Below, piece by piece: positions 43,427 to 52,196 of a stretch of 64,000 bases of DNA. Both the position numbers and the translations under genes were made by a program. Origin of the DNA: Asanoa siamensis (GTDB lineage Bacteria; Actinomycetota; Actinomycetes; Mycobacteriales; Micromonosporaceae); assembly GCF_016862555.1 (NCBI RefSeq), contig NZ_BONE01000020.1, positions 55,651 to 119,650 of the forward strand, in the 5' to 3' direction. How positions within the stretch are numbered: position 1 is the stretch's first letter; each line of letters starts with the position of its first letter. Under the pieces are notes generated by a model, which saw only the letters and a program-made list of their open reading frames with translations, had not been told where the DNA came from and searched no databases.

Positions 43427-43867
43427 AACCCTGTCGAGGCCATGGGACATGCGGTCGCCGCCGTCGCGGCCGGGTTCCGCAAGGACCGCGAGGCGCTGTC
43501 GATCCTGCTGCGGATGAGCCCGGACGAGGCGATCCTCGTCGCGGGCGGCATGCTCGACCTGGTCCACCTGCTCGCGAAGCTGGTCGCCGAGGACGAGGAC
43601 GGCGTCGCCGCCGAGGTGATCCTGGCGACGGCCGAAGGCCGGTCCGACGTGGTGCGCCGGATGGCGACGTTCGCGGTCGACGTCATCAACTCCGACGGCG
43701 CGCTGCCCTGCGCCGTCGAGGCCGACGAGGTCATCGTCGGCCTCGGCGCGATCGCCGGCCAACTGGCCGAGCGCGCCGCCGCCCACCGCGGCGAGACACC
43801 CCTCGAGGTGCTGGGCCGAATCGGCCTGGGCGTGGCCGAGCTCGAAGCATTCGACTCACTCGAGTGA
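43424..43867 (+). CDS. Helical protein of unknown function
   Basis: I do not recognise a family. The 147-residue product is almost entirely predicted helix, acidic and Ala/Leu/Val rich (AVAAVAAGFRKDREALSILLRMSPDEAILVAGGMLDLVHLLAKLV), and has no membrane segment. It is divergent from the DHA2 transporter with a shared operator-like element. Leaderless start as judged from TATGGT. A role connected with the transporter is possible but not shown. Confidence 0.65.
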   Translation: MNPVEAMGHAVAAVAAGFRKDREALSILLRMSPDEAILVAGGMLDLVHLLAKLVAEDEDGVAAEVILATAEGRSDVVRRMATFAVDVINSDGALPCAVEADEVIVGLGAIAGQLAERAAAHRGETPLEVLGRIGLGVAELEAFDSLE

Positions 43868-44006
43868 GAAGCAGCCAGGTGTGGGACGTCGCCGCGATCC
43901 GGGACCGGTTGCCCGCCCTCGCCGCTGCTGCGGCGGGCGTTCATCTCGGTCAGCCTCATGGCGCTCGCGGGCCTCGTCGTCCTCGGGCTGCTCGTGCTGG
44001 GCCTCG

Positions 44007-44993
44007 TCAGGCATCTCCGTCGCGGGTGACCGGGTCCGTTGTGGACATCGGGACGGTCGGGAACGCGGCCCCGACGAGATCCTCGGACAGGCGCCAGATC
44101 CTGGCGGCGTCGTCGGTGCTGCGCAGGCGGGTGTAGAGGGTCTGTTCGGCGGGCGGGCCGGAGAGGTGGGCGAGGCCCCTAGGACCGTAGAACCGGCCGC
44201 CGTGTGCCGTAGGCGACGTCGCCGCGAACAGGGCCGGCTGCGCCGCCGTCCCGACCGTGCCGAGCAGGATTCCGGTCCGGGACAGCGCGCGGATGAGGCG
44301 TACACCCGTCGTGTCCTTGGCCCGGCCCAGCTCCGGGCGCGCGGCCAGCAGGTTGGTCGGCGCGACGCCGGGGTGGGAGATGTTGCTGGTGATGCCCCAA
44401 CCCGCCGCCCGGCTGCGCCGGTCGAGCTCGAGCCCGAACAAGCCAAATGCGATCTTGGACTGGCTGTACGCGCGACCCGGATGGTAGGACCGTTCCCAGT
44501 GCGGGTCGTCCCAGTTGATGGCGTTCTGGTTGGCCGCGACGCTGATCTGCGAGGTCACCCGGGCCCGGCCCGCCCGCAGCAACGGCAGCAGGCAGGCGAC
44601 GAGCGCGACGTGACCCAGGTGGTTGCTGCCGAACTGCAGCTCGAATCCGTCCGCCGTGGACCGTCGTCGCGGCGGCGTCATCACGCCGGCGTTGTTGACG
44701 AGGATGTGGATCGGGCGGCCCTCGCGCCGCAGGTGGTCGCCGAGCGCGGTCACCGAGTCCAGGCGCGACAGGTCGAGATCCCGTAGGGAGACATCGGCGT
44801 ACGGGTGTCGCTGCCGGATCGTCGCGATCGCCGCCTCGCCCTTGCGGCGGTTACGGACGGGCATGAGGACCGCGGCTCCGGCTGCCGCGAGGCGACCCGC
44901 CAGGACCACCCCGACGCCGTCGCTCGCGCCGGTGACGACGGCGAGCTTCCCGGACAGGTCCGGAACGGTGATGTCCGGTCGGGTGCGTGCCAT
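44007..44993 (-). CDS. SDR oxidoreductase, WWOX/protochlorophyllide-reductase-like
   Basis: A 328-residue extended classical SDR. The cofactor motif is TGASDGVG (21-28), followed by a basic NADP-preferring loop (PVRNRRKG), then [20 protein letters not shown], and the active-site region ending in [12 protein letters not shown] with Tyr and Lys four apart. It is divergent from an XRE/MmyB-type regulator, an arrangement often seen for this SDR type in actinobacteria, where the regulator controls the enzyme. Substrate unknown. A GAGGGGG sequence precedes ATG 44993. Confidence 0.9.
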   Translation of the reverse strand: MARTRPDITVPDLSGKLAVVTGASDGVGVVLAGRLAAAGAAVLMPVRNRRKGEAAIATIRQRHPYADVSLRDLDLSRLDSVTALGDHLRREGRPIHILVNNAGVMTPPRRRSTADGFELQFGSNHLGHVALVACLLPLLRAGRARVTSQISVAANQNAINWDDPHWERSYHPGRAYSQSKIAFGLFGLELDRRSRAAGWGITSNISHPGVAPTNLLAARPELGRAKDTTGVRLIRALSRTGILLGTVGTAAQPALFAATSPTAHGGRFYGPRGLAHLSGPPAEQTLYTRLRSTDDAARIWRLSEDLVGAAFPTVPMSTTDPVTRDGDA

Positions 44994-45141
44994 TGTTCCC
45001 CCTCGTTGTCTGGATGTGGGTTCCAGGCTGCGGGAGATTCACGGGGTCAACCACGGCCCGCCGATCACAGGCTCGGGGATCCGCCAAGGGGGGATCGGCA
45101 GTCCGATGTTGCGGTCCGGCGCCGGTGGTAGAACGAAAGAC

Positions 45142-45987
45142 ATGATCGATCGGGTCGGGCTCGCCGAGTTCCTCCGCCGCCGCCGCGAGGCGCTCCAGCC
45201 GGAGGACGTGGGTCTTCCCCGCGGGCAGCGCCGCCGCACCGCGGGCCTGCGGCGCGAAGAGGTCGCCGCGCTCTGCCACCTCTCCGTCGACTACTACAGC
45301 CGCCTGGAGCGGGAGCGCGGCCCGCACCCGTCACCGCAGATGATCGCCTCGATCGCGCAGGGCCTGCACCTGTCGCTCGACGAGCGGGACCACCTCTTCC
45401 GTCTCGCCGGCCACAACCCACCCACCCGGGGCGCGCTCGGCGAGCACATCAGCCCCGGGCTGCTGCGCATCTTCGACCGGCTCACCGACACGCCGGCCGA
45501 GATCGTCACCGAGCTCGGCGAGACACTGCGCCAGACGCCGCCCGGGGTCGCGCTGACCGGCGACCTGACGCGGTACACCGGCCCGGAGCGGAGCATCGGC
45601 TACCGCTGGTTCACGGATCCGGCCGTCCGGGCGGGGTACCACCCGGACGACCACACCCGGCTCTCCCGCGTCTTCGCCGCCGGGCTGCGCCAGCTCGTCA
45701 CCCTGCGCGGGCCCGACTCGTGGGCCGCCCACCTCCAGCGGCTCCTGCTCGACCGCAGCGCCGAGTTCCGCGCCCTGTGGGACGACCACGAGGTCGGCGT
45801 CGCCCTCGACAACGAGACGAAGCGCTTCGTCCATCCCGAGGTCGGCCTGCTCGAACTGACCTGCCAGCGCCTGCTCGACCCGGACAACGCGCACTACCTG
45901 CTCGTCTACACCGCGGTTCCCGGCACCGAGAGCCACGAGAAGCTCCAGCTCCTCTCGGTCATCGGCGCGCAGCAGCTCAGAAGATGA
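45142..45987 (+). CDS. XRE-type regulator with MmyB-like ligand-binding domain
   Basis: A 281-residue regulator. The N-terminal helix-turn-helix (about 5-85: [47 protein letters not shown]) is followed by an MmyB-type PAS-like domain (about 100-275: [42 protein letters not shown]) that in homologues binds fatty acid. It probably controls the divergent SDR gene. TAGAAC 7 bases upstream suggests a leaderless start. Its last 11 bases overlap, tail to tail, the mycothiol dehydrogenase gene. Confidence 0.9.
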   Translation: MIDRVGLAEFLRRRREALQPEDVGLPRGQRRRTAGLRREEVAALCHLSVDYYSRLERERGPHPSPQMIASIAQGLHLSLDERDHLFRLAGHNPPTRGALGEHISPGLLRIFDRLTDTPAEIVTELGETLRQTPPGVALTGDLTRYTGPERSIGYRWFTDPAVRAGYHPDDHTRLSRVFAAGLRQLVTLRGPDSWAAHLQRLLLDRSAEFRALWDDHEVGVALDNETKRFVHPEVGLLELTCQRLLDPDNAHYLLVYTAVPGTESHEKLQLLSVIGAQQLRR

Positions 45988-47077
45988 CCACCGACCGGAG
46001 GGCGTTGCCGTGGTGCATCGTGTCGAAGGCCGCCTCCACGTCGGTCAGGGCGATCTCCTCCGTCACGAACGCGTCGAGGTCCAGGCGGCCCTGCAGGTAG
46101 AGGTCGACCAGCATCGGGAAGTCGCGGCTCGGCAGGCAGTCGCCGTACCAACTCGATTTCAACGCTCCGCCGCGGCCGAACACGTCGATCAGCGGCAGGT
46201 CGGGCACCTTCATGTCGGGTGTGGGCACGCCGACCAGGACCAGCGTGCCCGCGAGGTCGCGCGCGTAGAACGCCTGGCGCCACGTCTCCGGCCGGCCCAC
46301 CGCCTCGACGACGACGTCCGCGCCGTCGGCGCCCTCGTAGGTCTCGGCGCAGATCCGCTTGATCTCCGCCACCGGGTCGGCCTGCGACGAGTCGATCGTG
46401 TGCGTGGCGCCGAGCCGGGTGGCCTGGGCGAGCTTCCGGGCGTCGATGTCGACGGCGATGATCGGGCTCGCGCCGGCCAGCGCGGCGCCCGCGACCGCGG
46501 CCACGCCGACGCCGCCGCAGCCGATGACGGCGATGCTGCGGCCCCGGGTGATGCCGCCGGTGTTGAGCGCGGCGCCGATGCCCGCCATCACACCGCAGCC
46601 GAGCAGGCCGACCGCCGCCGGCCGCGCCCGCACGTCGACCTTGGTGCACTGCCCGGCGGCCACGAGCGTCTTCTCGGCGAGCGCGCCGATGCCGAGCGCC
46701 GGTGACAGCGCGGTGCCGTCCTCCAGCGTCATCTTCTGCGTGGCGTTGTGGGTGGCGAAGCAGTAGTGCAGGTCGCCGCGCTTGCAGGCCCGGCACTGCC
46801 CGCACACCGCGCGCCAGTTCAGCACGACGAAGTCACCGGGCGCCACGCTCGTGACGTCGGCGCCGACCGCCTCGACGATGCCGGCCGCCTCGTGGCCGAG
46901 CAGGAACGGGAAGTCGTCGTTGATCCCACCTTCCCGGTAGTGCAGATCGGTGTGGCAGACCCCGCACGACCGCACCTTGACGACGGCCTCACCCGGGCCG
47001 GGGTCGGGAACGTTGATCGTGACGATCTCGACCGGCGCGCCCTTCTTGCGTGCGACCACGCCCTGAACCTGTTGCAT
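45977..47077 (-). CDS. mscR: S-(hydroxymethyl)mycothiol dehydrogenase
   Basis: A 366-residue zinc-dependent class III-like alcohol dehydrogenase. The N-terminus [16 protein letters not shown] and the motif [29 protein letters not shown] carry the catalytic zinc ligands Cys and His; a structural zinc is bound by [15 protein letters not shown]. The coenzyme domain has [13 protein letters not shown]. It oxidises the formaldehyde-mycothiol adduct (and S-nitrosomycothiol) with NAD, a detoxification reaction only found in mycothiol producers, which supports the actinobacterial assignment. AGGAG precedes the ATG. The metallo-hydrolase that usually follows it is not here. Confidence 0.92.
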   Translation of the reverse strand: MQQVQGVVARKKGAPVEIVTINVPDPGPGEAVVKVRSCGVCHTDLHYREGGINDDFPFLLGHEAAGIVEAVGADVTSVAPGDFVVLNWRAVCGQCRACKRGDLHYCFATHNATQKMTLEDGTALSPALGIGALAEKTLVAAGQCTKVDVRARPAAVGLLGCGVMAGIGAALNTGGITRGRSIAVIGCGGVGVAAVAGAALAGASPIIAVDIDARKLAQATRLGATHTIDSSQADPVAEIKRICAETYEGADGADVVVEAVGRPETWRQAFYARDLAGTLVLVGVPTPDMKVPDLPLIDVFGRGGALKSSWYGDCLPSRDFPMLVDLYLQGRLDLDAFVTEEIALTDVEAAFDTMHHGNALRSVVIF

Positions 47078-47184
47078 CGCGTTGCTCCTCGCTTCGCCGG
47101 AGACGGTGTGCCGTTGTAGTCGACGGCGGGTCGCATCCGGTTGTCAATACAACGCGCTGACGCGCCTCCCAGGTGGCCAGGTGC

Positions 47185-47190
47185 GAGACT
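47185..47190 (+). promoter_or_regulatory. -10 box GAGACT of the leaderless macro-domain gene
   Basis: GAGACT ends 6 bases before ATG 47197, one base away from the TAGACT boxes at 1029 and 6148. Confidence 0.4.
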
Positions 47191-47196
47191 GGCGGC

Positions 47197-48015
47197 ATGC
47201 CCGTCATCTCCGCCGTGCTCGGTGACCTCACCGCCGCGGACGTCGACGCCGTCGTCAACGCCGCCAACCGGGCCATGCGTGGGGGTGGTGGGGTCGACGG
47301 TGCGATCCATCGGGCCGGTGGCCCCGCGATCCTGCGCGACTGTGTCGCCCGGTTCCCGGACGGCCTCGCGACCGGTGACGCCGGCTGGACGACCGCCGGC
47401 GATCTGCCCGCGCGGTGGGTCATCCACACCGTCGGTCCTAACTGGAACGCCGGGCAACGCGACCGCTCCCTGCTCGTGTCGTGCTACCGCCGCGCGCTGG
47501 AGGTCGCCGACGAGGTCGGTGCGCGTACGGTCGCGTTTCCGTTGGTCAGCGGCGGCATCTACGGCTGGCCCCGCGCCGACGCGATCGCCGCCGCGGTCGA
47601 GACCATCGTCGCCGCCGAGACCAACGTCGAGGAGGTACGGCTCGTCGCGCGCGACGAGGCCGTCCACAAGCAGATCCGGGCGACGCTCCTCTTGCGACAG
47701 CCACCGCCCGTCGGCGCGGACACGATCGGGTCGCTGTTCGACCGCGAGCCTGTCCAGTTCTCCCTACGCGGCGACGCCTACCTGTGGCGTGACCTGCGTG
47801 CCCAGTTTGCCGACACCCCGCTGCCCGAGGACTGGTTCACCCTCCGGAAGCTCCTCACGGACGCCATCGAGCAGACCACCGGCAAACCCATCGGGGAGCA
47901 GGTCCACCTCCCGGAGTACGACCCGGGCCACGGCATGTCCGCGGGCGCCGTCCACGGCCCCTGGTGGGTCCACACAGGACTCCCGATCCTCCTCGACCGC
48001 TACACCGCCCGCTAG
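47197..48015 (+). CDS. Macro-domain protein with C-terminal extension
   Basis: A 272-residue protein. Residues 1 to about 165 are a macro domain (DAVVNAANRAMRGGGGVDGAIHRAGGP, with the ADP-ribose-binding Asn and glycine loop, and VAFPLVSGGIYGWPRADA). Such domains remove ADP-ribose or acetyl-ADP-ribose. The C-terminal about 105 residues (LFDREPVQFSLRGDAYLWRDLRAQFADTPLPEDW ... HGPWWVHTGLPIL) form an additional small domain which I do not recognise. It is cytosolic, alone on its strand, and converges on the alkylation-repair gene with 4 bases between them. Confidence 0.88.
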   Translation: MPVISAVLGDLTAADVDAVVNAANRAMRGGGGVDGAIHRAGGPAILRDCVARFPDGLATGDAGWTTAGDLPARWVIHTVGPNWNAGQRDRSLLVSCYRRALEVADEVGARTVAFPLVSGGIYGWPRADAIAAAVETIVAAETNVEEVRLVARDEAVHKQIRATLLLRQPPPVGADTIGSLFDREPVQFSLRGDAYLWRDLRAQFADTPLPEDWFTLRKLLTDAIEQTTGKPIGEQVHLPEYDPGHGMSAGAVHGPWWVHTGLPILLDRYTAR

Positions 48016-48019
48016 ACCC

Positions 48020-48685
48020 TCAGCCGGCGCGGCGGACCATCTCGGTGATCCAGATCGGGGCGTAGGGGGACGTGCAGCCCGTGGACGTCGGGTAGTCCTT
48101 CAGGACCTCGAGGCGTTCGCCGATGGCGATCGCGCGTACGCGATGATCGGGGTGTTCGATGCCGATCTGCGCCAGGCAGTGGTTCATCGCCCACTGGAGA
48201 CGTTCCGGCGCGTCCTTCATCTCCGCCTCGATCGTGGCCAGGAGCGCCGGCAGGTCGAGCCCGGACGGCTGCTTCGCCACCCGTTCCGTGGTCAGCGCCC
48301 ACCCCGCGCTCGCGACCGCCGGGTCCGGGTCGGTGAACCACCACACCCGTAGGTCCTCCGCGTGCGGGCTCTTCTTCACCACATAGTTCACGAGCCAGTC
48401 CTGGACCTTGGGCGTACGCGCACCGCGCAACATCGTGTCCAACTCGGCGCGGGAGAAGGCCTTCGGGCGGCAGATGAGCAGCGCCAGCAGCCGCGCGGCG
48501 GAGTCGTCGGTCGCCCACAGCGCCCGCGCGAGGTCCTGCTGCGTCTTCAGGCGCTTCGCGACCGCGCGCAGCGCGCTGAGGTTCACCCCGTGGTCGTCGC
48601 CGTGCTTCTCGTTGACCGCACGCGCCTTCGGGTCGTCCAACGCCGCCAACTCGGCCAGCACGTCGTCGAGCACTGTCTCGGCCAT
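48020..48685 (-). CDS. DNA alkylation repair protein (AlkD-like HEAT fold)
   Basis: A 221-residue, helical repeat protein of the AlkD/AlkC-like HEAT family. It has LARALWATDDSAARLLALLICRPK, TPKVQDWLVNYVVKKSP and a WALTTERVAKQ segment, typical of the 'DNA alkylation repair protein' group that excises or binds alkylated bases. The start ATG 48685 is supported by TAAGCT 7 bases upstream, which overlaps the base of a large hairpin. Substrate specificity is inferred from the family only. Confidence 0.8.
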   Translation of the reverse strand: MAETVLDDVLAELAALDDPKARAVNEKHGDDHGVNLSALRAVAKRLKTQQDLARALWATDDSAARLLALLICRPKAFSRAELDTMLRGARTPKVQDWLVNYVVKKSPHAEDLRVWWFTDPDPAVASAGWALTTERVAKQPSGLDLPALLATIEAEMKDAPERLQWAMNHCLAQIGIEHPDHRVRAIAIGERLEVLKDYPTSTGCTSPYAPIWITEMVRRAG

Positions 48686-48692
48686 ACGGTGC

Positions 48693-48698
48693 AGCTTA
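48693..48698 (-). promoter_or_regulatory. -10 box TAAGCT at the edge of the hairpin
   Basis: On the minus strand TAAGCT ends 7 bases before ATG 48685. Four to five of its bases belong to the hairpin arm, so hairpin and promoter overlap. Confidence 0.45.
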
Positions 48699-48751
48699 GG
48701 GGGTGTCTCGTGGATCAGGTGGTGCCCTGATCCACGAGACACCCCCTAAGC
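48694..48751. repeat. 58-nt perfect hairpin with 26-bp arms
   Basis: Arms 48694-48719 and 48726-48751 are perfectly complementary, with a 6-base loop (TGGTGC). Each arm contains GGGGGTGTCTCGTGGATCAG or its complement. It lies behind the TetR gene, whose TAG stop (48746-48748) is inside the arm, and in front of the alkylation-repair gene. It could be a strong terminator or a dispersed palindromic element. There is no U-run and no target duplication that I can see. Confidence 0.85.
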
Positions 48752-49354
48752 CGACACGGCGCGGTGCAGGCCGCCGTACCACTGGGTCGCCGCGATCTCC
48801 CGTGCCACCGCACCGTCGCGGGCCGGGTCGCCGCTGGTGATGTGCCGGGCGATCGCCTGGTTGGCGCCGAAGATGATGATCTGGCTCGCGATCAGCCGGT
48901 CCAGGTCGGCCGCCGCGTCGCCGGCCCGTTGCGCCGCCAGCAGCCACGCCTGCGACAGGTCGACGAACGTGTCCAGTTGCGCCGCCCAGTGCTCGCGCAC
49001 CGCGCGGTCGTAGCCGGACACCTCGAGGATCGCCCCCAGCACGTGGGCGCGCTCGCGGTAGTAGCCGATCACCGCGACGAGCGTGTCGGCCAGCCCGGCG
49101 AGCCCGCGCGGGTCGCCGGGGTGCCAGCCGCTGACGATGGCGTACGCCCCCCGCGCCAGGTCGCTCGCCAGGCCGAGCAGCAGCGCGTTCTTCTCGCCGA
49201 AGTGGAGGTAGAGCGTCGACCGGGCGACCGAGGCCTCGTTCGCGATCTGCTGGGTGGTCAACTCCGTGAAGCTCCGCCCCGCGCGCAGCAGCCGCTCGAC
49301 CGCGGCCCCGACCGCGGCCTCGATCGCGGCACGGCGCTCGTCGGCGGACGTCAT
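48746..49354 (-). CDS. TetR-family repressor
   Basis: A 202-residue TetR-type regulator: the N-terminal helix-turn-helix (FTELTTQQIANEASVARSTLYLHFGEKNALLLGLASD, about 30-66) is followed by an all-helical ligand domain. It is divergent from an alpha/beta hydrolase; a 7-3-7 palindrome in the 109-bp intergenic region is its likely operator. The last codons lie inside the large hairpin. Confidence 0.9.
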   Translation of the reverse strand: MTSADERRAAIEAAVGAAVERLLRAGRSFTELTTQQIANEASVARSTLYLHFGEKNALLLGLASDLARGAYAIVSGWHPGDPRGLAGLADTLVAVIGYYRERAHVLGAILEVSGYDRAVREHWAAQLDTFVDLSQAWLLAAQRAGDAAADLDRLIASQIIIFGANQAIARHITSGDPARDGAVAREIAATQWYGGLHRAVSA

Positions 49355-49409
49355 CGGCCCATGGTAAGGGCGTGATCCAGACGACATACCGCCTGCGGGC
49401 AGGCCTGGG

Positions 49410-49437
49410 TACGGTGGGCGTCGGACGCAGCGTCCGA
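49410..49437 (+). promoter_or_regulatory. TACGGT -10 box and TetR-type operator
   Basis: TACGGT (49410-49415) is followed by the perfect palindrome TCGGACG-CAG-CGTCCGA (49421-49437). The operator covers the transcription start of the hydrolase gene, consistent with repression by the divergent TetR protein. Confidence 0.65.
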
Positions 49438-49463
49438 AAGCACCGAACGGGGAGAAACAACGC

Positions 49464-50162
49464 ATGGCGATCAAGCCGACCCTCCTGCTCGTGCACGGCG
49501 GCCACCACGGCGCCTGGGTCTGGGAGAAGCTCCAGCAGGAGCTGGCCGGTGACGGCTGGCCGACCGTGGCCGTCGACCTGCCCAGCGCGGTCCGCGACAC
49601 CACCGCACCGGAGCCGCTGCCCGGCGTCCACGCCGACGCCGTCGTCGTCCGGCGGGCGATCGACGCCGTCGACGGGCCGGTCGTGGTCGTCGCCCACTCG
49701 TACGCGGGTGTCCCGGTCACGGAAGCCGCCGCCGGCGCCGCGAACGTGGTCCGCCTCGTCTACGTGGCCGCCTACGTGCCCGATCTCGGTGAGAGCATGT
49801 TCGGCCTGCACGGCGTGCCCCAGCCGCCGACGCTGGACGGGCTCCGCCCGGCGGCGAACCCCGACATCAACCTGCCGGCCGCCTTCTTCGACGGCGACCT
49901 CGACAACCCGGAGACCGCGGCGGCGATCGCCCGGCTCGTGCCGCAGACGGTCCGCGGCGACTTCGAGACACCGACCGCCGTCGCCTGGAAGACCATCCCG
50001 AGCAGCTACGTCGTCCCGGAGAACGACATCTCGATCACCGGCCTGCTGGCCGACCAGATGGCCGCGCGTACGACGGCGGTCCACCGCGTCCCCGGCAACC
50101 ACGCGCCGTTCTTCTCTCACCCGAAGGAGTTCGCCGCCCTGCTTACCGAGATCGTCGGCTGA
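49464..50162 (+). CDS. Alpha/beta hydrolase (esterase-like)
   Basis: A 232-residue cytosolic alpha/beta hydrolase: LLLVHGGHHGAWVWEKLQQEL (oxyanion region), the nucleophile elbow AHSYAG, and a C-terminal catalytic His in RVPGNHAPFFSHPKEF. It resembles the EstC/MES group of plant- and actinobacterial-type esterases. A GGGAGA sequence precedes the ATG. Regulation by the divergent TetR through the palindrome at 49421 is likely; the inducer may be its ester or lactone substrate. Confidence 0.88.
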   Translation: MAIKPTLLLVHGGHHGAWVWEKLQQELAGDGWPTVAVDLPSAVRDTTAPEPLPGVHADAVVVRRAIDAVDGPVVVVAHSYAGVPVTEAAAGAANVVRLVYVAAYVPDLGESMFGLHGVPQPPTLDGLRPAANPDINLPAAFFDGDLDNPETAAAIARLVPQTVRGDFETPTAVAWKTIPSSYVVPENDISITGLLADQMAARTTAVHRVPGNHAPFFSHPKEFAALLTEIVG

Positions 50163-50194
50163 AACCAGGGGCCGCGGCCGGCAAGATCCGTTGG

Positions 50195-50200
50195 TAGGGT
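50195..50200 (+). promoter_or_regulatory. -10 box TAGGGT of a leaderless GTG start
   Basis: TAGGGT ends 8 bases before GTG 50209 and no ribosome-binding site is visible. The open frame extends much further upstream, but that part lies over the hydrolase gene, so this box decides the start. Confidence 0.55.
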
Positions 50201-50208
50201 CCGACGCC

Positions 50209-51207
50209 GTGGCCCCCATTCCGTGCGACCCGCATCCGGCCGAGGACGACGCCGCGCTCCGCAGGGCGCACGACACGCTCGCCTACGGTGGCGACTGGCG
50301 GATGGCCCGCGACCTGCTCGCGTCGGCCGCCGGCGACGACGACCGCCGCTCCCGCTACGTCGGGGTCTTCGCCGAGTCGGCGCTCGGGCCCACCGCGCCG
50401 GGCCGGCCGGTCGAGGACGCGACCTGGGTCGACGCCTGGGCCCGGGCCGAGCCCGACAACGCCGACGCGCTCCTGGTCCGCGGCCGGTCGCTGATCACCC
50501 GAGCCTGGGAGGTACGCGGCGGCGGCTGGGCGTCGTCAGTGAGCAAGAAGCAGTGGGCGGAGTTCCACCGCCTGCTCGCGCTAGCGGTGCCGGTCTACGA
50601 GCGGGCCGTCGCACTGGCGCCCGCGGACCCGCTGCCCTGGGCGCACCGGATCCTGCTCGGGACCGCGCAGAAGGCCAAGCACGACGAGATGGAGCGCTGC
50701 TGGGCGGAGCTCGTCGCGCGGGATCCGGGGCACGTCGAGGGACACAGCCTCAAGCTCATGTACCTCTGCCGCAAGTGGCACGGCTCGCACCAGAAGATGT
50801 TCGCGTTCGCCCGCACGGCCGCGGCGGCGGCACCGGACGGCTCGCCGCTGCTGGTGCTACCACTGATCGCGGGCGCGGAGTGGGCGTCGTACAGGACGAC
50901 GGCGCAGAAGTCGCTGCTGAGCACGGTGCTCGTCCGCCGCTACTGGCGGCGCAACCCACAGGTCCAGGCCGAGATCGACGCGGCGCTGCACAGGTGGTTC
51001 ACCCGCCCGACCCGCCGGGACGGTTGGTACGTCCAGCTCAACTACCTGTCGTACGCGCTCTACAAAGCACAGCGCCACGCGGACAACCGAGCGGTGATCG
51101 CGGCGATCGGCCCGTACATCTCCGGCCTCCCCTGGGGTTGGGCAGGCGAGAAGTCAGCCCTGGACGCCTTCACCAAAGCCCACACGGCCGCGTACCAACA
51201 GGCCTAG
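50209..51207 (+). CDS. TPR-like protein of unknown function
   Basis: A 332-residue soluble protein made of helical repeats resembling tetratricopeptide units (WARAEPDNADALLVRGRSLITRAWE, YERAVALAPADPLPWAHRILLGTAQKAKHDEMERCWAELVARDPGHVEGH). It resembles DUF4034-type actinobacterial proteins. No catalytic motif or export signal. TPR folds bind peptides or proteins; a partner is not evident. The 3' end overlaps, tail to tail, the Lrp-type gene by 4 bases. Confidence 0.7.
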   Translation: MAPIPCDPHPAEDDAALRRAHDTLAYGGDWRMARDLLASAAGDDDRRSRYVGVFAESALGPTAPGRPVEDATWVDAWARAEPDNADALLVRGRSLITRAWEVRGGGWASSVSKKQWAEFHRLLALAVPVYERAVALAPADPLPWAHRILLGTAQKAKHDEMERCWAELVARDPGHVEGHSLKLMYLCRKWHGSHQKMFAFARTAAAAAPDGSPLLVLPLIAGAEWASYRTTAQKSLLSTVLVRRYWRRNPQVQAEIDAALHRWFTRPTRRDGWYVQLNYLSYALYKAQRHADNRAVIAAIGPYISGLPWGWAGEKSALDAFTKAHTAAYQQA

Positions 51208-52196
51208 GAACGCGAGAGACTGTCGCGCCACCAGGGGGTTTCGACGAAGCCTCGGCGTAGGACCAGGAGGACCACGCTGGCTGTCCAGCCTTGGACCCCT
51301 TCCAGGCGGCCCAGGGTGTTGGTGGTGAACGCGAACAGGTCTTCCGTCGTCGGCAGGATCAGTTCGCACATCAGGGCGTTCTGGCTCAGCAGCGCCGCCA
51401 CGTAGCGGACGCCTCGATAGCCCGACAGGGTGCGGGCGACCGATTCCAGGAACGGCGGCGCGACCGTGATGTTGAGGATCACCTCGGACTCGAAGCCCAT
51501 CGCCGCCGCCGGGACGAGGGTTGTCACTTGTATACAGCCGTTGCCGAGCAGCGTTTCGAAGCGGCGGCGGACCGTGCTCTCGTTGAGCCCCACCGCGGCC
51601 GCCACCGTGCGGAAGCTGGCCCGGCCGTCCTCGCGCATCAGCTCGACGATGCGGTGGTCGAACTCGTCCAGGTGGCTCGGGTCGCACTGGTGCGCCTCGG
51701 CCACCGTCTCCGGCGGCTGGTCGGTGAGCAGCTGGCGCGCCCAGTCGCTGGCCACCTTGTAGACGTGCAGCGTCAGGTCGGTGTCGCAGCGCTGGACGCC
51801 GTCGATCTCGAGGATCTGCTCCACGATGCGGGCCAGCAGCGAGTCCTCGCGGCGCAGGCTCAGCTCCGCGAGGATGTCGTACGGGCCGGTCACCAGGCCG
51901 AGGAACCGCAGGTCGGGATATTTGACCAGCTCGGCCAGCACGTTGAACTGGGTGCCCGGTGCGCAGGTGATGCGCAGGACGAACAGGTCCGCCGGCCCCG
52001 GATGGTTGTTGCGCGGCACGGCGGCGACGCGGACGATCCCGTCGCGCAGCAGCGACTGGCCGCGCCGCGCGACGGTCGCCACGGAGCTGCCGGACAGCTC
52101 CGCGATCTCCGTCCAGCTGGCGCGGCCGTCGCTCTGCAGCGCGGCGACGATGCGACGGTCGAGATCGTCGAGGTGGCCGCTAGCGGTCATCCGCAC
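51204..52196 (-). CDS. Tandem Lrp/AsnC-family regulator
   Basis: A 330-residue protein formed by two Lrp/AsnC units in one chain. Unit one: helix-turn-helix LDDLDRRIVAALQSDGRASWTEIAELSGSSVATVARR (about 8-45) and a RAM ligand domain. Unit two: LDEFDHRIVELMREDGRASFRTVAAAVGLNESTVRRRF (about 175-212) and a second RAM domain. Such proteins sense amino acids or related small molecules. It is the last gene of the degradation operon and its start lies 17 bases inside the hydrolase gene, so it is expected to control this locus. GTG 52196 or ATG 52190 may be the start. Confidence 0.88.
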   Translation of the reverse strand: MRMTASGHLDDLDRRIVAALQSDGRASWTEIAELSGSSVATVARRGQSLLRDGIVRVAAVPRNNHPGPADLFVLRITCAPGTQFNVLAELVKYPDLRFLGLVTGPYDILAELSLRREDSLLARIVEQILEIDGVQRCDTDLTLHVYKVASDWARQLLTDQPPETVAEAHQCDPSHLDEFDHRIVELMREDGRASFRTVAAAVGLNESTVRRRFETLLGNGCIQVTTLVPAAAMGFESEVILNITVAPPFLESVARTLSGYRGVRYVAALLSQNALMCELILPTTEDLFAFTTNTLGRLEGVQGWTASVVLLVLRRGFVETPWWRDSLSRS

